A stretch of 64,000 bases of DNA, taken from the NCBI RefSeq assembly GCF_000243315.1, contig NZ_JH597770.1, positions 190,794 through 254,793 of the forward strand, written 5' to 3'. The notes under the pieces are model-generated. The model was given only the letters and a program-made list of their open reading frames with translations. It was not told the origin of the DNA and searched no databases. Positions 27,559 through 38,681 of the stretch are shown here, piece after piece (positions within the stretch are counted from its first letter, which is position 1; every line of letters starts with the position of its first letter). Source of the stretch: Metallosphaera yellowstonensis MK1. GTDB taxonomy: Archaea > Thermoproteota > Thermoprotei_A > Sulfolobales > Sulfolobaceae. Both the position numbers and the translations under genes were made by a program.

Positions 27559-27816
27559 TTCCTTAACGCTTTTATCCTCCCTGGTATCTTGTCTTGTCTT
27601 CTCAAGGATGAGCGTGTATACACCGTTGTCGTTCTTGTGCTCCAGGATCTTACAATCCATGAGCTTTACGGCCTCAATTATCATTTCATCACACTTAGGA
27701 TCCTTGAAAGTGACCTTAAGTGTTCCACCCTTCATCGTCATCAACTTTGCTGCAACCTTCATGAAGGGCTCAGGACACTCAAGATTAATGAGGTTAAGTT
27801 CCTCCATGCTTTCCAT
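27544..27816 (-). CDS. TusA/SirA-family sulfur carrier-like protein
   Basis: 90 aa; ATG 27816 or 27807. [14 protein letters not shown] holds the CPxP motif at about residue 14, so the sulfur-bearing Cys is present. Other Cys: PKCDEM, MDCKIL and a terminal SC. It is a second TusA-like protein in this window, more distant from the sHdr-linked tusA, and lies between two paralogous regulators. It likely delivers sulfur to another acceptor or signals sulfur status. Confidence 0.8.
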   Translation of the reverse strand: MESMEELNLINLECPEPFMKVAAKLMTMKGGTLKVTFKDPKCDEMIIEAVKLMDCKILEHKNDNGVYTLILEKTRQDTREDKSVKELGSC

Positions 27817-27849
27817 CCTTCCTAAAAAAGCTAAAAAGGTTTACAGTTC

Positions 27850-28035
27850 ATGATGCTAATCATGAAAGTAGTCTGTCCAGTTTGTAACAGGCTCTTCGAG
27901 GCCGAATGTACACCGTACCTCCAAAAGTATAACGAGATCACATACTACTTTGACACGGAGATATGTCAGCTGGCATTCTTAAGGGAACCGGAGAGGTTCA
28001 CGTTCAAGTGCCAGAAGTCTTCTGGAAGCTCTTGA
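27850..28035 (+). CDS. Small YHS/TRASH-type metal-binding protein
   Basis: 61 aa; the start may be the ATG four codons in (MKVVCPVC). A CPVC pair near the N-terminus is followed by [19 protein letters not shown], the pattern of YHS/TRASH domains in copper- and mercury-handling proteins, and then CQK. It probably binds one metal ion. It diverges from the TusA-like gene by 33 bp and overlaps the downstream regulator gene by 32 bp at the 3' end. Confidence 0.75.
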   Translation: MMLIMKVVCPVCNRLFEAECTPYLQKYNEITYYFDTEICQLAFLREPERFTFKCQKSSGSS

Positions 28036-28399
28036 GCTCACTGGGGGTTAAGGCACTGAAAAGCTTTGCACAATACTCGAAATCCTTGGACATTTTTTCT
28101 ACCAGGAAGTCAGCGTCCACGGCCTTGTAGATATACCTGGGCCTGCCTCCCTTAGATCCCTGATCCTTCACTCTTTCAACGAAGCCTATTGATATTAACT
28201 TATTCACAGATCTGTTTATGGAAGCCTTACTCAGTTTAAGCACTGACGCTAGATCGTCCTCCGTTTTAGGACCTAAATTGATGAGAGCCTTCAGTATTTG
28301 GAAATCGGTGTCAGATATGTCATAACAAAAACTTAATGCCTCGACCAGTCCTACTTCCCTTCCTGAGGGAAGTCTAGCCTTAAGTTTTTGTACTTCCAT
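28004..28399 (-). CDS. Winged-helix transcriptional regulator (sulfur-region paralogue 2)
   Basis: 131 aa. It shares with the regulator at 27202 the segment [16 protein letters not shown], a recognition helix [19 protein letters not shown] and the wing [10 protein letters not shown], plus a late Cys (FEYCAK). It is probably a TrmB/MarR-like DNA-binding protein with conserved Cys as possible sensors. A strong TATA (atttatatata, about 28427-28438 on the minus strand) lies ~30 bp before the ATG, so the transcript is leaderless. Confidence 0.78.
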   Translation of the reverse strand: MEVQKLKARLPSGREVGLVEALSFCYDISDTDFQILKALINLGPKTEDDLASVLKLSKASINRSVNKLISIGFVERVKDQGSKGGRPRYIYKAVDADFLVEKMSKDFEYCAKLFSALTPSELKSFQKTSGT

Positions 28400-28643
28400 T
28401 CTATCTCACATATTATGTGGTAAAAACGTATATATAAATCTTTGCTTTTTTTAGCAATAAAGAATGACAAGTAAAGCTGATATCTTCAGGAAATTGGAGT
28501 AAAGGCGATAAGATCGTATAAAGATACAACCGCTCGACTTTTCAATCAAACCTCACTCAGATAGTTAAAGCCTGCCTAATTAGAGGGTATAAAATTCCTG
28601 TGCGAAGTTCTTTGAATATGCAAATGTAGGAAAGACGTCCTCA
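28400..28643. other. Intergenic, no gene seen
   Basis: Contains the TATA box of the upstream regulator near 28427-28438. Nothing else recognisable. Confidence 0.4.
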
Positions 28644-28997
28644 TTAACCCCAAAGCCCTTTACGCATGTCCTCCATCTTAGTGGCCAGGGCTATTTGAAA
28701 ATATCTCATAACTTCAAGAGCAAACTTTATGGCCTCTTGATCTTGCATGTTTGCGATTTTCCCTTTAAGTTCATTAACGAATCTAGCCATGTCGTTCATG
28801 GTTTGTTTACTCATCTCGTATTTGGTCAGATCAAGAGCGGAGTCCAGATCCTTCTTCTCCTTTGCCTCCTTTAAGGCCTTGTACATTTTGAGCACAACAC
28901 CTTCTCCCTTTGATCCGAATAGTGCCTCTTCTGGATTTCTGAGCCACCTTGCATAAGTTGCGGCTAATTTTTTGGCCTCATTTTCTCTGCTTTCCAT
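28644..28997 (-). CDS. Helical protein of unknown function
   Basis: 117 aa, all-helical, charged, no Cys, no membrane segment. I recognise no family. Repeated RxFxNxL-type amphipathic stretches (about 70-105) suggest a helical bundle. It is divergent from the queC-like gene with a 35-bp space that must hold both promoters. Confidence 0.65.
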   Translation of the reverse strand: MESRENEAKKLAATYARWLRNPEEALFGSKGEGVVLKMYKALKEAKEKKDLDSALDLTKYEMSKQTMNDMARFVNELKGKIANMQDQEAIKFALEVMRYFQIALATKMEDMRKGLWG

Positions 28998-29032
28998 GGG
29001 TTTAATTTCCCAACAATGTATTTTAAGGTAAT

Positions 29033-29632
29033 ATGAGGAGCCTGTTCTTAGTTTCTGGAGGACTAGATTCTACTGCTGGTATTTACAGATTCAAGGAAAT
29101 GGACTTCGATTGCTTGTTCTTTAACTACGGCCAGAGATCGTTCAGAGTACAAAGCTTTTATGCGGAGAAAAATTGCAGACGTCTCAACAAGAAGTTCATG
29201 AAGATCGATCTACAAAATTTAGGTAACTATTTTTCGTCTGGGAAATGGATGCGACCTCACGAACCGATAACCCACAGAAACTCAGTTATTATTCCTATCG
29301 CCCTAGCTTTTGCCTCTGAAAACGGCTACGAGAGTGTATACAGTTTTCTAGTTAACGAGGAGTGCAGATACGAGACTAACAAACCCATGATAATAAGTTC
29401 CCTTCGTGAGTTGGCCAGATCGCTCAGGGTGAACTTGGTCTTTCCCTTTTTAGGATTGAGTAAATCCTTTGTATTGAAGTTGGGCCTGCAGGCTGGAATG
29501 GATCCCAAGATGACTTATTCTTGTATTTTAGGGCACAAGTATCACTGTGGTAAGTGCAGTCAGTGCGAATTGAGAAAATTAGCCTTCATTGAGGCTGGAC
29601 TAAAGGATCCAACTCTTTATCAGGTGATATGA
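29033..29632 (+). CDS. 7-cyano-7-deazaguanine synthase-like protein (QueC family)
   Basis: 199 aa. The PP-loop ATP motif is SGGLDST at 8-14, the family's second segment is HRNSVIIPIALAFA (about 82-95), and the zinc site is C164, C172, C175 and C178 (SCILG, HCGKCSQC). QueC makes preQ0, the precursor of archaeosine in tRNA. The protein is 20-30 residues shorter than usual, and Sulfolobales carry several QueC-like paralogues including fused ones, so function in archaeosine synthesis is probable, not proven. Leaderless-type start. Confidence 0.8.
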   Translation: MRSLFLVSGGLDSTAGIYRFKEMDFDCLFFNYGQRSFRVQSFYAEKNCRRLNKKFMKIDLQNLGNYFSSGKWMRPHEPITHRNSVIIPIALAFASENGYESVYSFLVNEECRYETNKPMIISSLRELARSLRVNLVFPFLGLSKSFVLKLGLQAGMDPKMTYSCILGHKYHCGKCSQCELRKLAFIEAGLKDPTLYQVI

Positions 29633-29921
29633 ATTTCCCTGATTGAAAAGTCAAGGTAGGGAAAGTGCCTCTACTGTAGTTCATCCTTTTTCTGATTTTC
29701 GGCCTGAACGATACCACCCCCACATACGTCGAAAGCCAGAGGAGGGCTCAGAGGCTCTCTATGGAGGTTTACACGAAAGGTCGACTATATGTCCTATTCG
29801 TTAAAATTCCCTTAGAGCCTCCTCTCATTTAACAGTGATGAAGAGAACTCTCGTTATCAAAACATACTGTTAATTAACCCTGCCGATCATTTATGTGATA
29901 ACATCAGCTCAGTGATGAACT
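29633..29921. other. 289-bp intergenic, no gene seen
   Basis: No coding frame or RNA signature. A TATA-like segment near 29889 precedes the next gene. Confidence 0.4.
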
Positions 29922-30242
29922 ATGAGCGACGATAGAGAAACGGTCTTGCAGGTTGTAGACGCCGTAGGGAAGTGGGACGTGATGTTGGCTGGAATAAAGG
30001 GTGAAGAAGTCATCATAGTGTCGAAAAAGGAGTGTCCATCAGAAATCAGACTAGGGGAGAGAAAAGTGAGGATAAGAAGGTTCGATCCTGAGGAATACCT
30101 CAGGCTCGTGTGTGAGAATGAGTCGCTATTCAGGGATTATAAGATGGTGTATTTTGTGAAAGTCTACATGAGGAAAATCTTGGATCTCCTAGCTTCGTTA
30201 GAGGTCTACAGGCTCTCTAAGGACTTCAGCGCGTCTGAATAG
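29922..30242 (+). CDS. Hypothetical protein
   Basis: 106 aa, mixed alpha-beta, with two Cys (KKECPSE, RLVCENE). No family recognised. It overlaps the convergent membrane protein gene by 37 bp. The ATG start is clean and the frame is intact; coding potential is supported by acid/base-rich amphipathic segments and lack of rare stretches. Confidence 0.6.
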   Translation: MSDDRETVLQVVDAVGKWDVMLAGIKGEEVIIVSKKECPSEIRLGERKVRIRRFDPEEYLRLVCENESLFRDYKMVYFVKVYMRKILDLLASLEVYRLSKDFSASE

Positions 30243-30757
30243 TGTTTTGATAGCCTTATGTAAAGAAAAATCGAGATGAAGTTATAATATAGGGAGACCA
30301 ACTCCAAGCTGAAAGCTAATCCTAACGTGACTAAGCTTAGCTCCTTTGGTAGGATTAGGCTTAATGGTATCGCTATTATGGTTATGACTAACATCCACCT
30401 AATTTGAAAGAAGTAGGATCTTATTTTATTTAAACTCCTCTCCACGTCATAGAATTTGGCTATCCTGTCGCTTATTGTATTCAGGTCGCTTCTGATGTCC
30501 CAGATCTTAGATCTGAGGTAGTCCAGGAGATCCCGATCCTTCATATTCATTAAGCTACCCACTAGACCTTGTTCCACTATGTCTTGATCACTCACGAAAG
30601 CCAAGATCTCTCTGAAAACTTGTAGCAACATGAGATCACTGAGCCTCTGCTCATTTAGCTTGAGTCTGTCATAAAACTTTGATAAAATTAAATACATTAT
30701 TGATAACTCCAACAGGATGATTATCGACAGTAGCTCTATCTCTTGTTCAAAGACCAT
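30206..30757 (-). CDS. Membrane protein of unknown function
   Basis: 183 aa with hydrophobic segments at about 8-26, 119-137 and 142-165 and a helical, probably coiled central region (RLSDLMLLQVFREIL to IAKFYDVERSLNK). No family recognised. Its start directly follows the stop of the winged-helix gene (30758), so the two are one operon, perhaps with 31067-31660. Confidence 0.65.
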   Translation of the reverse strand: MVFEQEIELLSIIILLELSIMYLILSKFYDRLKLNEQRLSDLMLLQVFREILAFVSDQDIVEQGLVGSLMNMKDRDLLDYLRSKIWDIRSDLNTISDRIAKFYDVERSLNKIRSYFFQIRWMLVITIIAIPLSLILPKELSLVTLGLAFSLELVSLYYNFISIFLYIRLSKHYSDALKSLESL

Positions 30758-31042
30758 TTAAGAAAGCTCAGATAATGTCGAATTTAAGAGTTCATCTAAC
30801 CTGAGTTCCAGTCTTCTCAATTCCCTAAGGTTCTCTAAAATCTTCACTCCCTTGTCAGTTAGTTTATAAGCACCGTCCTTGTAGTATATTAGGTTCTTGG
30901 ATAAGAGTAGCTTAACGTACCTTTCCGTAAGGGCTTCACTGAGGTTGGCATTTCTCATTATGGAAGACTTACTCCCAGTGCCACCCTGTATAACTTCCAA
31001 GATATCAGCAACTATCTCTAACGAGGTTCTCCTAGTTCGCAT
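30758..31042 (-). CDS. Winged-helix DNA-binding protein
   Basis: 94 aa. A compact archaeal winged helix of the HTH_45 kind: helix ILEVIQGG, recognition helix ANLSEALTERYVKLLLSKNLI, wing YYKDGAYKLTDKG and a C-terminal helix for dimerisation. It should regulate transcription, possibly of its own operon, which also encodes a membrane protein and a second HTH-like protein. Confidence 0.8.
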   Translation of the reverse strand: MRTRRTSLEIVADILEVIQGGTGSKSSIMRNANLSEALTERYVKLLLSKNLIYYKDGAYKLTDKGVKILENLRELRRLELRLDELLNSTLSELS

Positions 31043-31066
31043 ATGTTATATTCATTACTATTCTTT

Positions 31067-31660
31067 TTAAGCATTGTGTTTAGCCTTCTCCAATAGTGTT
31101 TTCAGGGTCTTGGCTTCCTTTTCGCCCATATATTTAGAGACGAGCTCTACAAGCTTCTCCAATTCCTCTTGGGTTCTGTCCTTCTCGACCAGAGGAAGAA
31201 GTCTACTCAGGATCTCGGAATATATTATTTGCACAACCTCGGAAAACTCGGGTATAGTGAATTCTGGCTCCTCCGAGAGAAGGTTGAGATATGCTGTGGC
31301 TATTATCCTTAGCCCTTTATCCACTACCTTGCTCATTTCTGACAATCTTTCCTTAGCTTCCATCTGTACCTCGGAAACCTTCTTCAACTCTTCTAAATAC
31401 TTGGATATTCTGAACTTATGCAATTCTAGGCTTATCATAGCGTTCCTAACCCTCTTAGTGGCAACATATCTGATCTCGTCTCCGTCCCTCACCAAGGAAA
31501 TGTACTGGGAGAAATAGAGTTCTTCAATGGATTTAGCTAACGTGTCTTTACTCATGAGGAGGGATAGCGTTGAATTGAGGGAATCCAGGGTTATCCCTGC
31601 CACTCCCTCCTTCGCTATTGACAGCAGCACGATTCTCTTCCGCTTATCCATGAACTCCAT
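31067..31660 (-). CDS. Protein with N-terminal HTH-like part and coiled coil
   Basis: 197 aa. Residues ~1-70 resemble a winged helix (SIAKEGVAGITLDSL, then TLAKSIEELYFSQYISLV and a strand pair). Residues 75-125 are a likely coiled coil (KYLEELKKVSEVQMEAKERL). The rest is helical and acidic. I know no named family. First gene of the three-gene unit 31660-30206. Confidence 0.65.
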   Translation of the reverse strand: MEFMDKRKRIVLLSIAKEGVAGITLDSLNSTLSLLMSKDTLAKSIEELYFSQYISLVRDGDEIRYVATKRVRNAMISLELHKFRISKYLEELKKVSEVQMEAKERLSEMSKVVDKGLRIIATAYLNLLSEEPEFTIPEFSEVVQIIYSEILSRLLPLVEKDRTQEELEKLVELVSKYMGEKEAKTLKTLLEKAKHNA

Positions 31661-31702
31661 TAGGCATAAAGTAAGGCTAGAGGTTAAAAGTTGTGATAGG
31701 TT

Positions 31703-32665
31703 GTGATATCTGCACCTGGGAAGATATTATGGATAGGAAGCTACTCAGTAGTCTTCGGAGGGATATCCCACGTCATAGCTATAGATAGGAGGGTAACATG
31801 CGAATCCTCAAGGTCGACAAGTATGATATTCGAGACCAGCTATGGAACTTTCTTTGAGAAGGGGAACGATCTCATCGAGAGTGTACTAGAAGTTCTCAGA
31901 ACCCATTACAGTGAGATCCCCAATCTCAGGGTAAAACTTCGGAATCATCCAGACTTTCAAGTTGAAGGAAGAAAGACGGGCCTCGGAAGCTCTTCCGCAG
32001 CTACTGTAGCACTGGTGGGTTGTATTACTCTAGAAGTTGAGGGTAAACTGGACATAGAGAAGATCTATAGGTTTTCCCAAGAGGCAAACTATATGAGACA
32101 GAAGGGGATAGGCAGCGGATTCGACATAGCAGCAGCGGTCTATGGAAGTGTGATTTATAGACGATTCAGGGATCTAAACAAGATGGATTCTTATGTGGAA
32201 CCGCTCAGGCTACCTATAGGTCTGAGGATCATTTTAGGCTTTACAGGGAAGAGTTCCGGTACTGTTGCCCTAGTGAAAAAGTTTATCGATTCGAGTAATA
32301 AAGTGAGGTTCAAGGAATTGATGGAGGAAATCGAGGCTGACAATGAGATGGCCATCAAGTTACTTAAGATGGGGAGATTAGATGAAGCTACGGTTCACAT
32401 TAGACTGGCCAGGAAGAACCTGAACATGCTAGCTGAAGAAGTGGTAGGAGTGGAATTAGAGGGAGAAGAAGAGAGAAAACTCATGAAAATGGCTGAGGAG
32501 AGCGGAGCCATAATAGCACTTATGCCAGGGGCAGGAGGTGGAGACGTGATTTTTGCATTAGCGGAAGATAAGATCGACGTAATAAGGAAAAGATGGGAAG
32601 AGAGAGGACTTAAGACGATGGAAGTAAAAGATGATGAGGGATTGAGAGTTGAGGACGGAAGCTGA
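31703..32665 (+). CDS. Phosphomevalonate kinase
   Basis: 320 aa from GTG 31703. GHMP kinase with the N-terminal [15 protein letters not shown], the ATP loop [13 protein letters not shown] (92-104) and the late [11 protein letters not shown] motif. Sulfolobales use the eukaryote-like mevalonate route through this kinase and a decarboxylase; the decarboxylase gene starts inside its 3' end (17-bp overlap), which supports the call. It phosphorylates mevalonate 5-phosphate for isoprenoid ether-lipid synthesis. Confidence 0.9.
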   Translation: MISAPGKILWIGSYSVVFGGISHVIAIDRRVTCESSRSTSMIFETSYGTFFEKGNDLIESVLEVLRTHYSEIPNLRVKLRNHPDFQVEGRKTGLGSSSAATVALVGCITLEVEGKLDIEKIYRFSQEANYMRQKGIGSGFDIAAAVYGSVIYRRFRDLNKMDSYVEPLRLPIGLRIILGFTGKSSGTVALVKKFIDSSNKVRFKELMEEIEADNEMAIKLLKMGRLDEATVHIRLARKNLNMLAEEVVGVELEGEEERKLMKMAEESGAIIALMPGAGGGDVIFALAEDKIDVIRKRWEERGLKTMEVKDDEGLRVEDGS

Positions 32666-33626
32666 AGCAGAAGCCCCCTCCAACATAGCTATTGTCAAAT
32701 ATTGGGGAAAAAGGAACAGAGAGCTCAATTTGCCCACTAACCCTTCACTTTCCATCTCTCTGGCTGAAGTTAAGGTGAGAAGCAAGGTAGTTTTTGACGA
32801 GAGTCTGAGCCGAGACGAGGTGGTGATAAACGGTGAGAGAGTAAGTGAAGAAGAGGTGAGAGAATACGCTGGGAGAGTGCTGGACAAGTTTAGAAAGATT
32901 TACGGCAAGGAGATATATGCTCAAGTTATTTCACAATTCAACTTTCCTAAATCCGCTGGCCTAGCATCTTCCGCTGCCGGGATAGCTGCCCTCACCTTAG
33001 CTGCCAACGAGGCTTTGGGACTGGGATTGCGTCCCGAGGAGCTATCTAAGATAGCTAGGATAGGATCTGGGAGTGCGTGCAGAAGTTTGTTCGGAGGCTT
33101 TGTCGTATGGGAGAAAGGAGAAAAGGAAGATGGGGATGACTCGTTTTGCCACCAGTTATTTCCTCCAGATCATTGGCCTGAGCTCCTGGACATAATAGGG
33201 ATATTCAGAGAAGAAAGAAAGAAAATATCCTCGAGGCAAGGGATGTTGAGAACCGGAGAGACCTCGAGACTCATGAAATGTAGACTCCAGTTCATTGAGG
33301 ATACGTTCCATGAAGTCGTTGACTCCATTGCTAACAGAGACTGGAGGAAGTTCTTTGAGCTCGCCATGAGACACAGCAATAATATGCATGCGGTGATTCT
33401 AGATTCCTGGCCTTCCAATTTCTATCTCAATGATAAGTCACTCCAAGTCATGAGTTGGGTACAAGAGTTCGGAAGGGCTGGATATACCTTCGACGCTGGG
33501 CCTAACCCACACATATTAGTCTTAGACAGAGACGCTAAGGCTATCATAAATGCACTAAAAGAGTTTGGTGCTAGTAGAATAATCGTGTCAAGGGTGAGTC
33601 AAGGACCTAGAGTTATACATTCCTGA
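32649..33626 (+). CDS. mvaD: Diphosphomevalonate decarboxylase
   Basis: 325 aa from TTG 32649, overlapping the kinase gene by 17 bp. Signature [11 protein letters not shown] (12-22) and GHMP loop [13 protein letters not shown] (103-115), plus the [13 protein letters not shown] segment of decarboxylases. It converts mevalonate diphosphate to isopentenyl diphosphate. It ends in a 28-bp overlap with the convergent HD hydrolase gene. Confidence 0.93.
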   Translation: MRTEAEAEAPSNIAIVKYWGKRNRELNLPTNPSLSISLAEVKVRSKVVFDESLSRDEVVINGERVSEEEVREYAGRVLDKFRKIYGKEIYAQVISQFNFPKSAGLASSAAGIAALTLAANEALGLGLRPEELSKIARIGSGSACRSLFGGFVVWEKGEKEDGDDSFCHQLFPPDHWPELLDIIGIFREERKKISSRQGMLRTGETSRLMKCRLQFIEDTFHEVVDSIANRDWRKFFELAMRHSNNMHAVILDSWPSNFYLNDKSLQVMSWVQEFGRAGYTFDAGPNPHILVLDRDAKAIINALKEFGASRIIVSRVSQGPRVIHS

Positions 33627-34834
33627 AGGGTCTTAACGTACCTCTCGGCCTCTTTACTATATGAGTCATGATAACCTATGACAAAATTCCTGATCTCGCT
33701 TAACGATCTTATGAGCGGTGAAACCTCCCTTAGCCTCTCTATCTCTCCCTTGTCTATTATGTAAACCGCCTCGTCCTTCTCCTCCCTATAAGGCACGTCG
33801 TTAAATTCGTGGAAGACGAAGAGGCCCCTAGAGGATACCATCTCGCTATAAAGCTCGTTCTTCATACCTTGGATTTGCTCATAGCAAGATTGAGTCGCGT
33901 TGAGCTTAACTCGTTTGTAGCCCTTCCTGTAGAGCACTGCGTCTCTTAGCTCACTCCTGACTGACCTTAATTGATGTAAAATATAGTTATCATCGAATGA
34001 TAGGAATTCCCCAGGCTCCTCAGGGATTTTTATTTTCCCCTTCTGTAAAAGCTCTATAATGGCTTGAGTGAGTATTGCGTTATAAAGTCCCACAACGCTG
34101 TGAAAATAGACGTTCTCGAACATGTACATCCTAGCCAGCAAGAATTGTTCTACTATAGGGAGTGCCTTCCTGAGAACTGCTATGGTGCCTCTTTTTAAAT
34201 AGAGGAATCTCTTTAACCTCTCAATGTCGAAACGTCCATAGCCAACTCCAGCATAATAGGAGTCCCTAAGAAGATAGTCTCCCCTATCTGCATCTATGAA
34301 ATTAGAGATGATGAGACTAGCTAGTCTCTCTTCATCTGAGGAGGGACTCTCGCTGAGAACATTAACGAGAAACTTAACTGGATCTCCTTGGTCTGAGAAT
34401 TTCTTCTCAATAATATCAGGAATACCCTCAGAAATCAACTTAATGCCAATCTTCACATGAGTTTTCTTGCCGTTATCTGGAACATCCATCCCATATACGC
34501 CCTTAGCTAAAGTCAGGGCACTCTCGAAGGTGTGTGAAAATGGTAGATGCCCAATATCGTGGAGTAGTCCAGCAGTCGCGATCAGCTCCATGAGGGTCTT
34601 GTCCAAATACTTCAAGTCTGAGTTCTCCTTTATGTATTTGGAAAATTCCAAGGCTAAGTGCATTGCACCCAAGCTATGTTCAAATCTAGTGTGAGTCATG
34701 CCTGGATATACCATGTATGCTAAGGCAGTCTGCTTGATGTATCTTAGTCTTTGAAACAATGGGTGAGAAACTATAGCCAGTATGTTGTCTGGCACTTCTA
34801 TATATCCGTGAACTGGATCTCTGATGAGCTTCAT
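33599..34834 (-). CDS. HD-domain phosphohydrolase (COG1078/SamHD1-like)
   Basis: 411 aa. Metal site H53 (RFEHSLG), H92-D93 ([12 protein letters not shown]) and a later D ([12 protein letters not shown]) of the HD superfamily, with the N-terminal [11 protein letters not shown] typical of COG1078. Such enzymes hydrolyse dNTPs or related nucleotides. It begins 2 bp after the nucleoside phosphorylase gene ends, so a nucleotide salvage or cleaning unit is likely. Confidence 0.88.
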   Translation of the reverse strand: MKLIRDPVHGYIEVPDNILAIVSHPLFQRLRYIKQTALAYMVYPGMTHTRFEHSLGAMHLALEFSKYIKENSDLKYLDKTLMELIATAGLLHDIGHLPFSHTFESALTLAKGVYGMDVPDNGKKTHVKIGIKLISEGIPDIIEKKFSDQGDPVKFLVNVLSESPSSDEERLASLIISNFIDADRGDYLLRDSYYAGVGYGRFDIERLKRFLYLKRGTIAVLRKALPIVEQFLLARMYMFENVYFHSVVGLYNAILTQAIIELLQKGKIKIPEEPGEFLSFDDNYILHQLRSVRSELRDAVLYRKGYKRVKLNATQSCYEQIQGMKNELYSEMVSSRGLFVFHEFNDVPYREEKDEAVYIIDKGEIERLREVSPLIRSLSEIRNFVIGYHDSYSKEAERYVKTLQECITLGP

Positions 34835-34836
34835 TG

Positions 34837-35955
<1,119 letters not shown>

Positions 35956-36495
35956 ATGAATAAGAGGGAAGAGGTCAGGATCGAGAAGAAAGGAAACAGG
36001 ATCACATTCGATGGAATCGAGGAAGCGTTGTCGATTAACGAAATTCACATCTCTGAACCAAAAGACCGAAGACTACACATCCTCCTAGATGGACCTGGTC
36101 TGATAATCACATTAACTGAAGATGAATTCATTAGCATTGCTTCCTCTCTGAAGGGAGTCAAGCTTAAACCCCTTTATAAGACTGAGATCTCGCAAATCGG
36201 TGTGGTAATACGATTAGAGGCTGATTCTCTACACGTTATCGTTGTGATGGATTGGTCTCTCCATTCCATCTTCAGTAACGTCGATGGGGAAAGGATCAGA
36301 TTAGATTTCGGCCCATTATGCGAGTATAACGATTGTATCTATTATGCATTCTTTAGTAAAAACAACTGGATATATATGTTAAAGATGAGATCTGTGGATG
36401 GACAGATGGACGTCGAGTTCAGGAGAATAAGCCCACATGTTTTAAAAAACGAGCTCGTCTTTTATACTTTAGGAAACAAATTCGGTTTACTGTAG
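35956..36495 (+). CDS. Hypothetical protein
   Basis: 179 aa from ATG 35956 (start chosen by the TATA box tttataat at ~35919; the frame could begin at 35875). Predicted mainly beta, no membrane segment, two Cys (PLCEYNDCIYY). I recognise no family. The next small gene follows within 80 bp. Confidence 0.6.
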   Translation: MNKREEVRIEKKGNRITFDGIEEALSINEIHISEPKDRRLHILLDGPGLIITLTEDEFISIASSLKGVKLKPLYKTEISQIGVVIRLEADSLHVIVVMDWSLHSIFSNVDGERIRLDFGPLCEYNDCIYYAFFSKNNWIYMLKMRSVDGQMDVEFRRISPHVLKNELVFYTLGNKFGLL

Positions 36496-36520
36496 GTCCT
36501 TATATAAAACACCTGATCTT

Positions 36521-36772
36521 ATGAATAAGGTTTCAGGAAAAAGTTTTAAAAAAGCTGAAGGTAACTCTTATCTCATGAAAGAGAGAGAAGTAGAAGCTAA
36601 AAGATTGATAGGTAAGAAACAGGTGAGGGGAAAGATATACGAATATGAATACTATACGTTACCTCTAAACCTGTATATACCTAAGTCCATGGTGGAAAAG
36701 TTTGGCGTCAAGTATATGCTGCAAGTAGATGAAGACACAGGAACAATAACCATAAAGCCAAGAAGCTCATGA
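36521..36772 (+). CDS. Small AbrB-like protein
   Basis: 83 aa, or 65 from ATG 36575. The C-terminal half (YTLPLNLYIPKSMVEKFG, then YMLQVDEDTGTITI) has the strand-loop-strand pattern of AbrB/SpoVT swapped-hairpin proteins, without a toxin partner next to it. A DNA-binding role is likely but the match is weak. Confidence 0.55.
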   Translation: MNKVSGKSFKKAEGNSYLMKEREVEAKRLIGKKQVRGKIYEYEYYTLPLNLYIPKSMVEKFGVKYMLQVDEDTGTITIKPRSS

Positions 36773-36816
36773 CCCACCTCACTAAGTTTTTGAAAATATT
36801 ATTGTTTTCTTAAAAA

Positions 36817-37674
36817 TTATTTTCTTAGTACCTTCTCTATTAAGTCTTTGACTTCGTACGGAGTCTTTGCCAGTGGAATCCCTGCTTCCCTGAAGGCATT
36901 GACTTTACTTTCGAAAGTCCCCATACCCATATAAACTACGGCTCCTGCGTGCCCCATTCGTTTTTCCCTAGGTGCCGTCATCCCCGCTATATAAGCTACC
37001 ACCGGTTTCGTTATTTTACCAGCCTTTTTGAGCTGAGCTACGCGTTCTTCCATAGTACCTCCTATTTCACCTATAACAACTATGGCCTCAGTCTCAGGGT
37101 CGTCTTGGAAATCGAGAACGGCCTCTTGCATTGGGGTACCTATTATAGGATCTCCTCCTATACCTATAACAGTAGACTGACCGTATTGCCTCAGGATACT
37201 TGCCACCTCATAGGTCAGAGTTCCAGATCTGGACACTATGCCTACCATTCCCCTGTTGAAATATTTAGAGGGAAGTATGCCTATGAGGGATTCGCCTGGT
37301 GCTATAAGACCTGGGCAATTAGGGCCCACTATCCTTGTACCTCTTACTTTAGCATACCTCACAAACTTCGCTACCTCCACTACGGGTATATGTTCCGTAA
37401 TTATAACCACGAGCTTCACACCTGAGTCCACGGCCTCATAAACAGCCTCTGGGGCATATTTAGCTGGTACAAAAATTATGGAAGCATCTATTTCGTGCTC
37501 CTTTGCGGCCTCAGCTACAGTGTCATAGACTGGTACTCCGTTGAGCTTAGAACCTCCTTTTCCAGGGCTCACTCCAGCAACTATCTTTGTTCCATACTTT
37601 AACATGAGAGAGGTATGAAAGCTACCTTCCTTCCCGGTTATTCCCTGGACCAGTACCTTAGTATTGGAATTCAC
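36817..37674 (-). CDS. sucD: Succinyl-CoA synthetase alpha subunit
   Basis: 285 aa. CoA-binding [11 protein letters not shown] (11-21), GPNCPG, and the phosphohistidine segment GHAGAVV near residue 240. Forms a heterotetramer or dimer with SucC; makes ATP or GTP from succinyl-CoA in the oxidative TCA direction, or activates succinate in the 3-hydroxypropionate/4-hydroxybutyrate cycle. Its ATG overlaps the sucC stop. Confidence 0.95.
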   Translation of the reverse strand: MNSNTKVLVQGITGKEGSFHTSLMLKYGTKIVAGVSPGKGGSKLNGVPVYDTVAEAAKEHEIDASIIFVPAKYAPEAVYEAVDSGVKLVVIITEHIPVVEVAKFVRYAKVRGTRIVGPNCPGLIAPGESLIGILPSKYFNRGMVGIVSRSGTLTYEVASILRQYGQSTVIGIGGDPIIGTPMQEAVLDFQDDPETEAIVVIGEIGGTMEERVAQLKKAGKITKPVVAYIAGMTAPREKRMGHAGAVVYMGMGTFESKVNAFREAGIPLAKTPYEVKDLIEKVLRK

Positions 37675-38681
37675 ATACGTAGTGCATCACCTATGGCACT
37701 GATGGCGTCTTCGTATGTCTTTATTCCGTACGTCTGGAGAATTCTCTTTCCTTCCTCTTCGTTAGTTCCAGTGAGCCTAACGAAAATGGGTTTACCTATC
37801 TGTTTGTAGGCCTCTATTATTCCTCTAGCGACGTCGTCACATCTCGTTATTCCACCGAAGATATTAACGACGATCTTCTTCACCTTTGAGTTATTCCCTA
37901 CACGCAGTATGGATTTGGCTATCTTTTCTGCATCTGCTCCTCCCCCCACATCTAAGAAGTTCGCTGGACTACCTCCCATTATCTTAACCAGATCCATAGT
38001 TGCCATGGTTAGACCAGCACCGTTGCCTATTATCCCTATATCTCCATCCAGTTCCACATATGAGTCACTCTCCTCTTTCCTTCCCAGTTCACTGATTATG
38101 TCTTCGTGCCTATAGAGCGCATTGTCATCCAATATAACCTTAGAGTCCAAGGCAAGTAGACCTTCCTCAGTCACGGCGAGAGGATTTATCTCAGCTAACT
38201 CTGCATCATATGTTAGAACGAGGTCTAGCAAGCCTCGGAGTACAGTCTCTAAGCCCCTGACACCGAGATACTTCTCTACAGCTTCGACATCGAATCTCAT
38301 AACCCTTCTATCCAAGGGGATCTTGAACGTCCTGACCTCCTTACTCTCCTCTATATTTATCCCGCCAAAAGGCGAGGCTACTATCATGGGGTTCCCAGAT
38401 TCCCTGTCCATCATGGTGGAGAGATATATCTCCCGTGTATGGGGTATAAACTCCTCTACGAGAAAGGTTCCAATGCCCTGAGCTCTCATTTCGAGAATTG
38501 TTGAATACACGTCATCGGTTACCTTTACTAGGCCTCTCTTTCCTCTCGCACCCTCTAGGAGTTGAGCTTTAACTACAGCCTTTCCATCCCATTTGATGGG
38601 TTCCTTAGTGACAACGCCCTTAGGTACCCGTATTCCCACTTTTTTAAAGAGAAGCTTTCCCTCATACTCGTACAACTTCAT
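37671..38681 (-). CDS. sucC: Succinyl-CoA synthetase beta subunit
   Basis: 336 aa, shorter than the ~390 of bacteria but normal for Sulfolobales. N-terminal [20 protein letters not shown]-grasp segments ([16 protein letters not shown]), [13 protein letters not shown], and NFLDVGGGA. Starts overlap the glycosylase-like gene end by 4 bp and it overlaps sucD by 4 bp, so one transcript from the glycosyltransferase gene down to sucD is likely. Confidence 0.95.
   Translation of the reverse strand: MKLYEYEGKLLFKKVGIRVPKGVVTKEPIKWDGKAVVKAQLLEGARGKRGLVKVTDDVYSTILEMRAQGIGTFLVEEFIPHTREIYLSTMMDRESGNPMIVASPFGGINIEESKEVRTFKIPLDRRVMRFDVEAVEKYLGVRGLETVLRGLLDLVLTYDAELAEINPLAVTEEGLLALDSKVILDDNALYRHEDIISELGRKEESDSYVELDGDIGIIGNGAGLTMATMDLVKIMGGSPANFLDVGGGADAEKIAKSILRVGNNSKVKKIVVNIFGGITRCDDVARGIIEAYKQIGKPIFVRLTGTNEEEGKRILQTYGIKTYEDAISAIGDALRM

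Noticed and set aside
36949-37441. 158- and 67-codon plus-strand frames inside sucD
   Set aside because: Antisense shadows of a clear sucD gene; Tyr/His-rich nonsense sequence.
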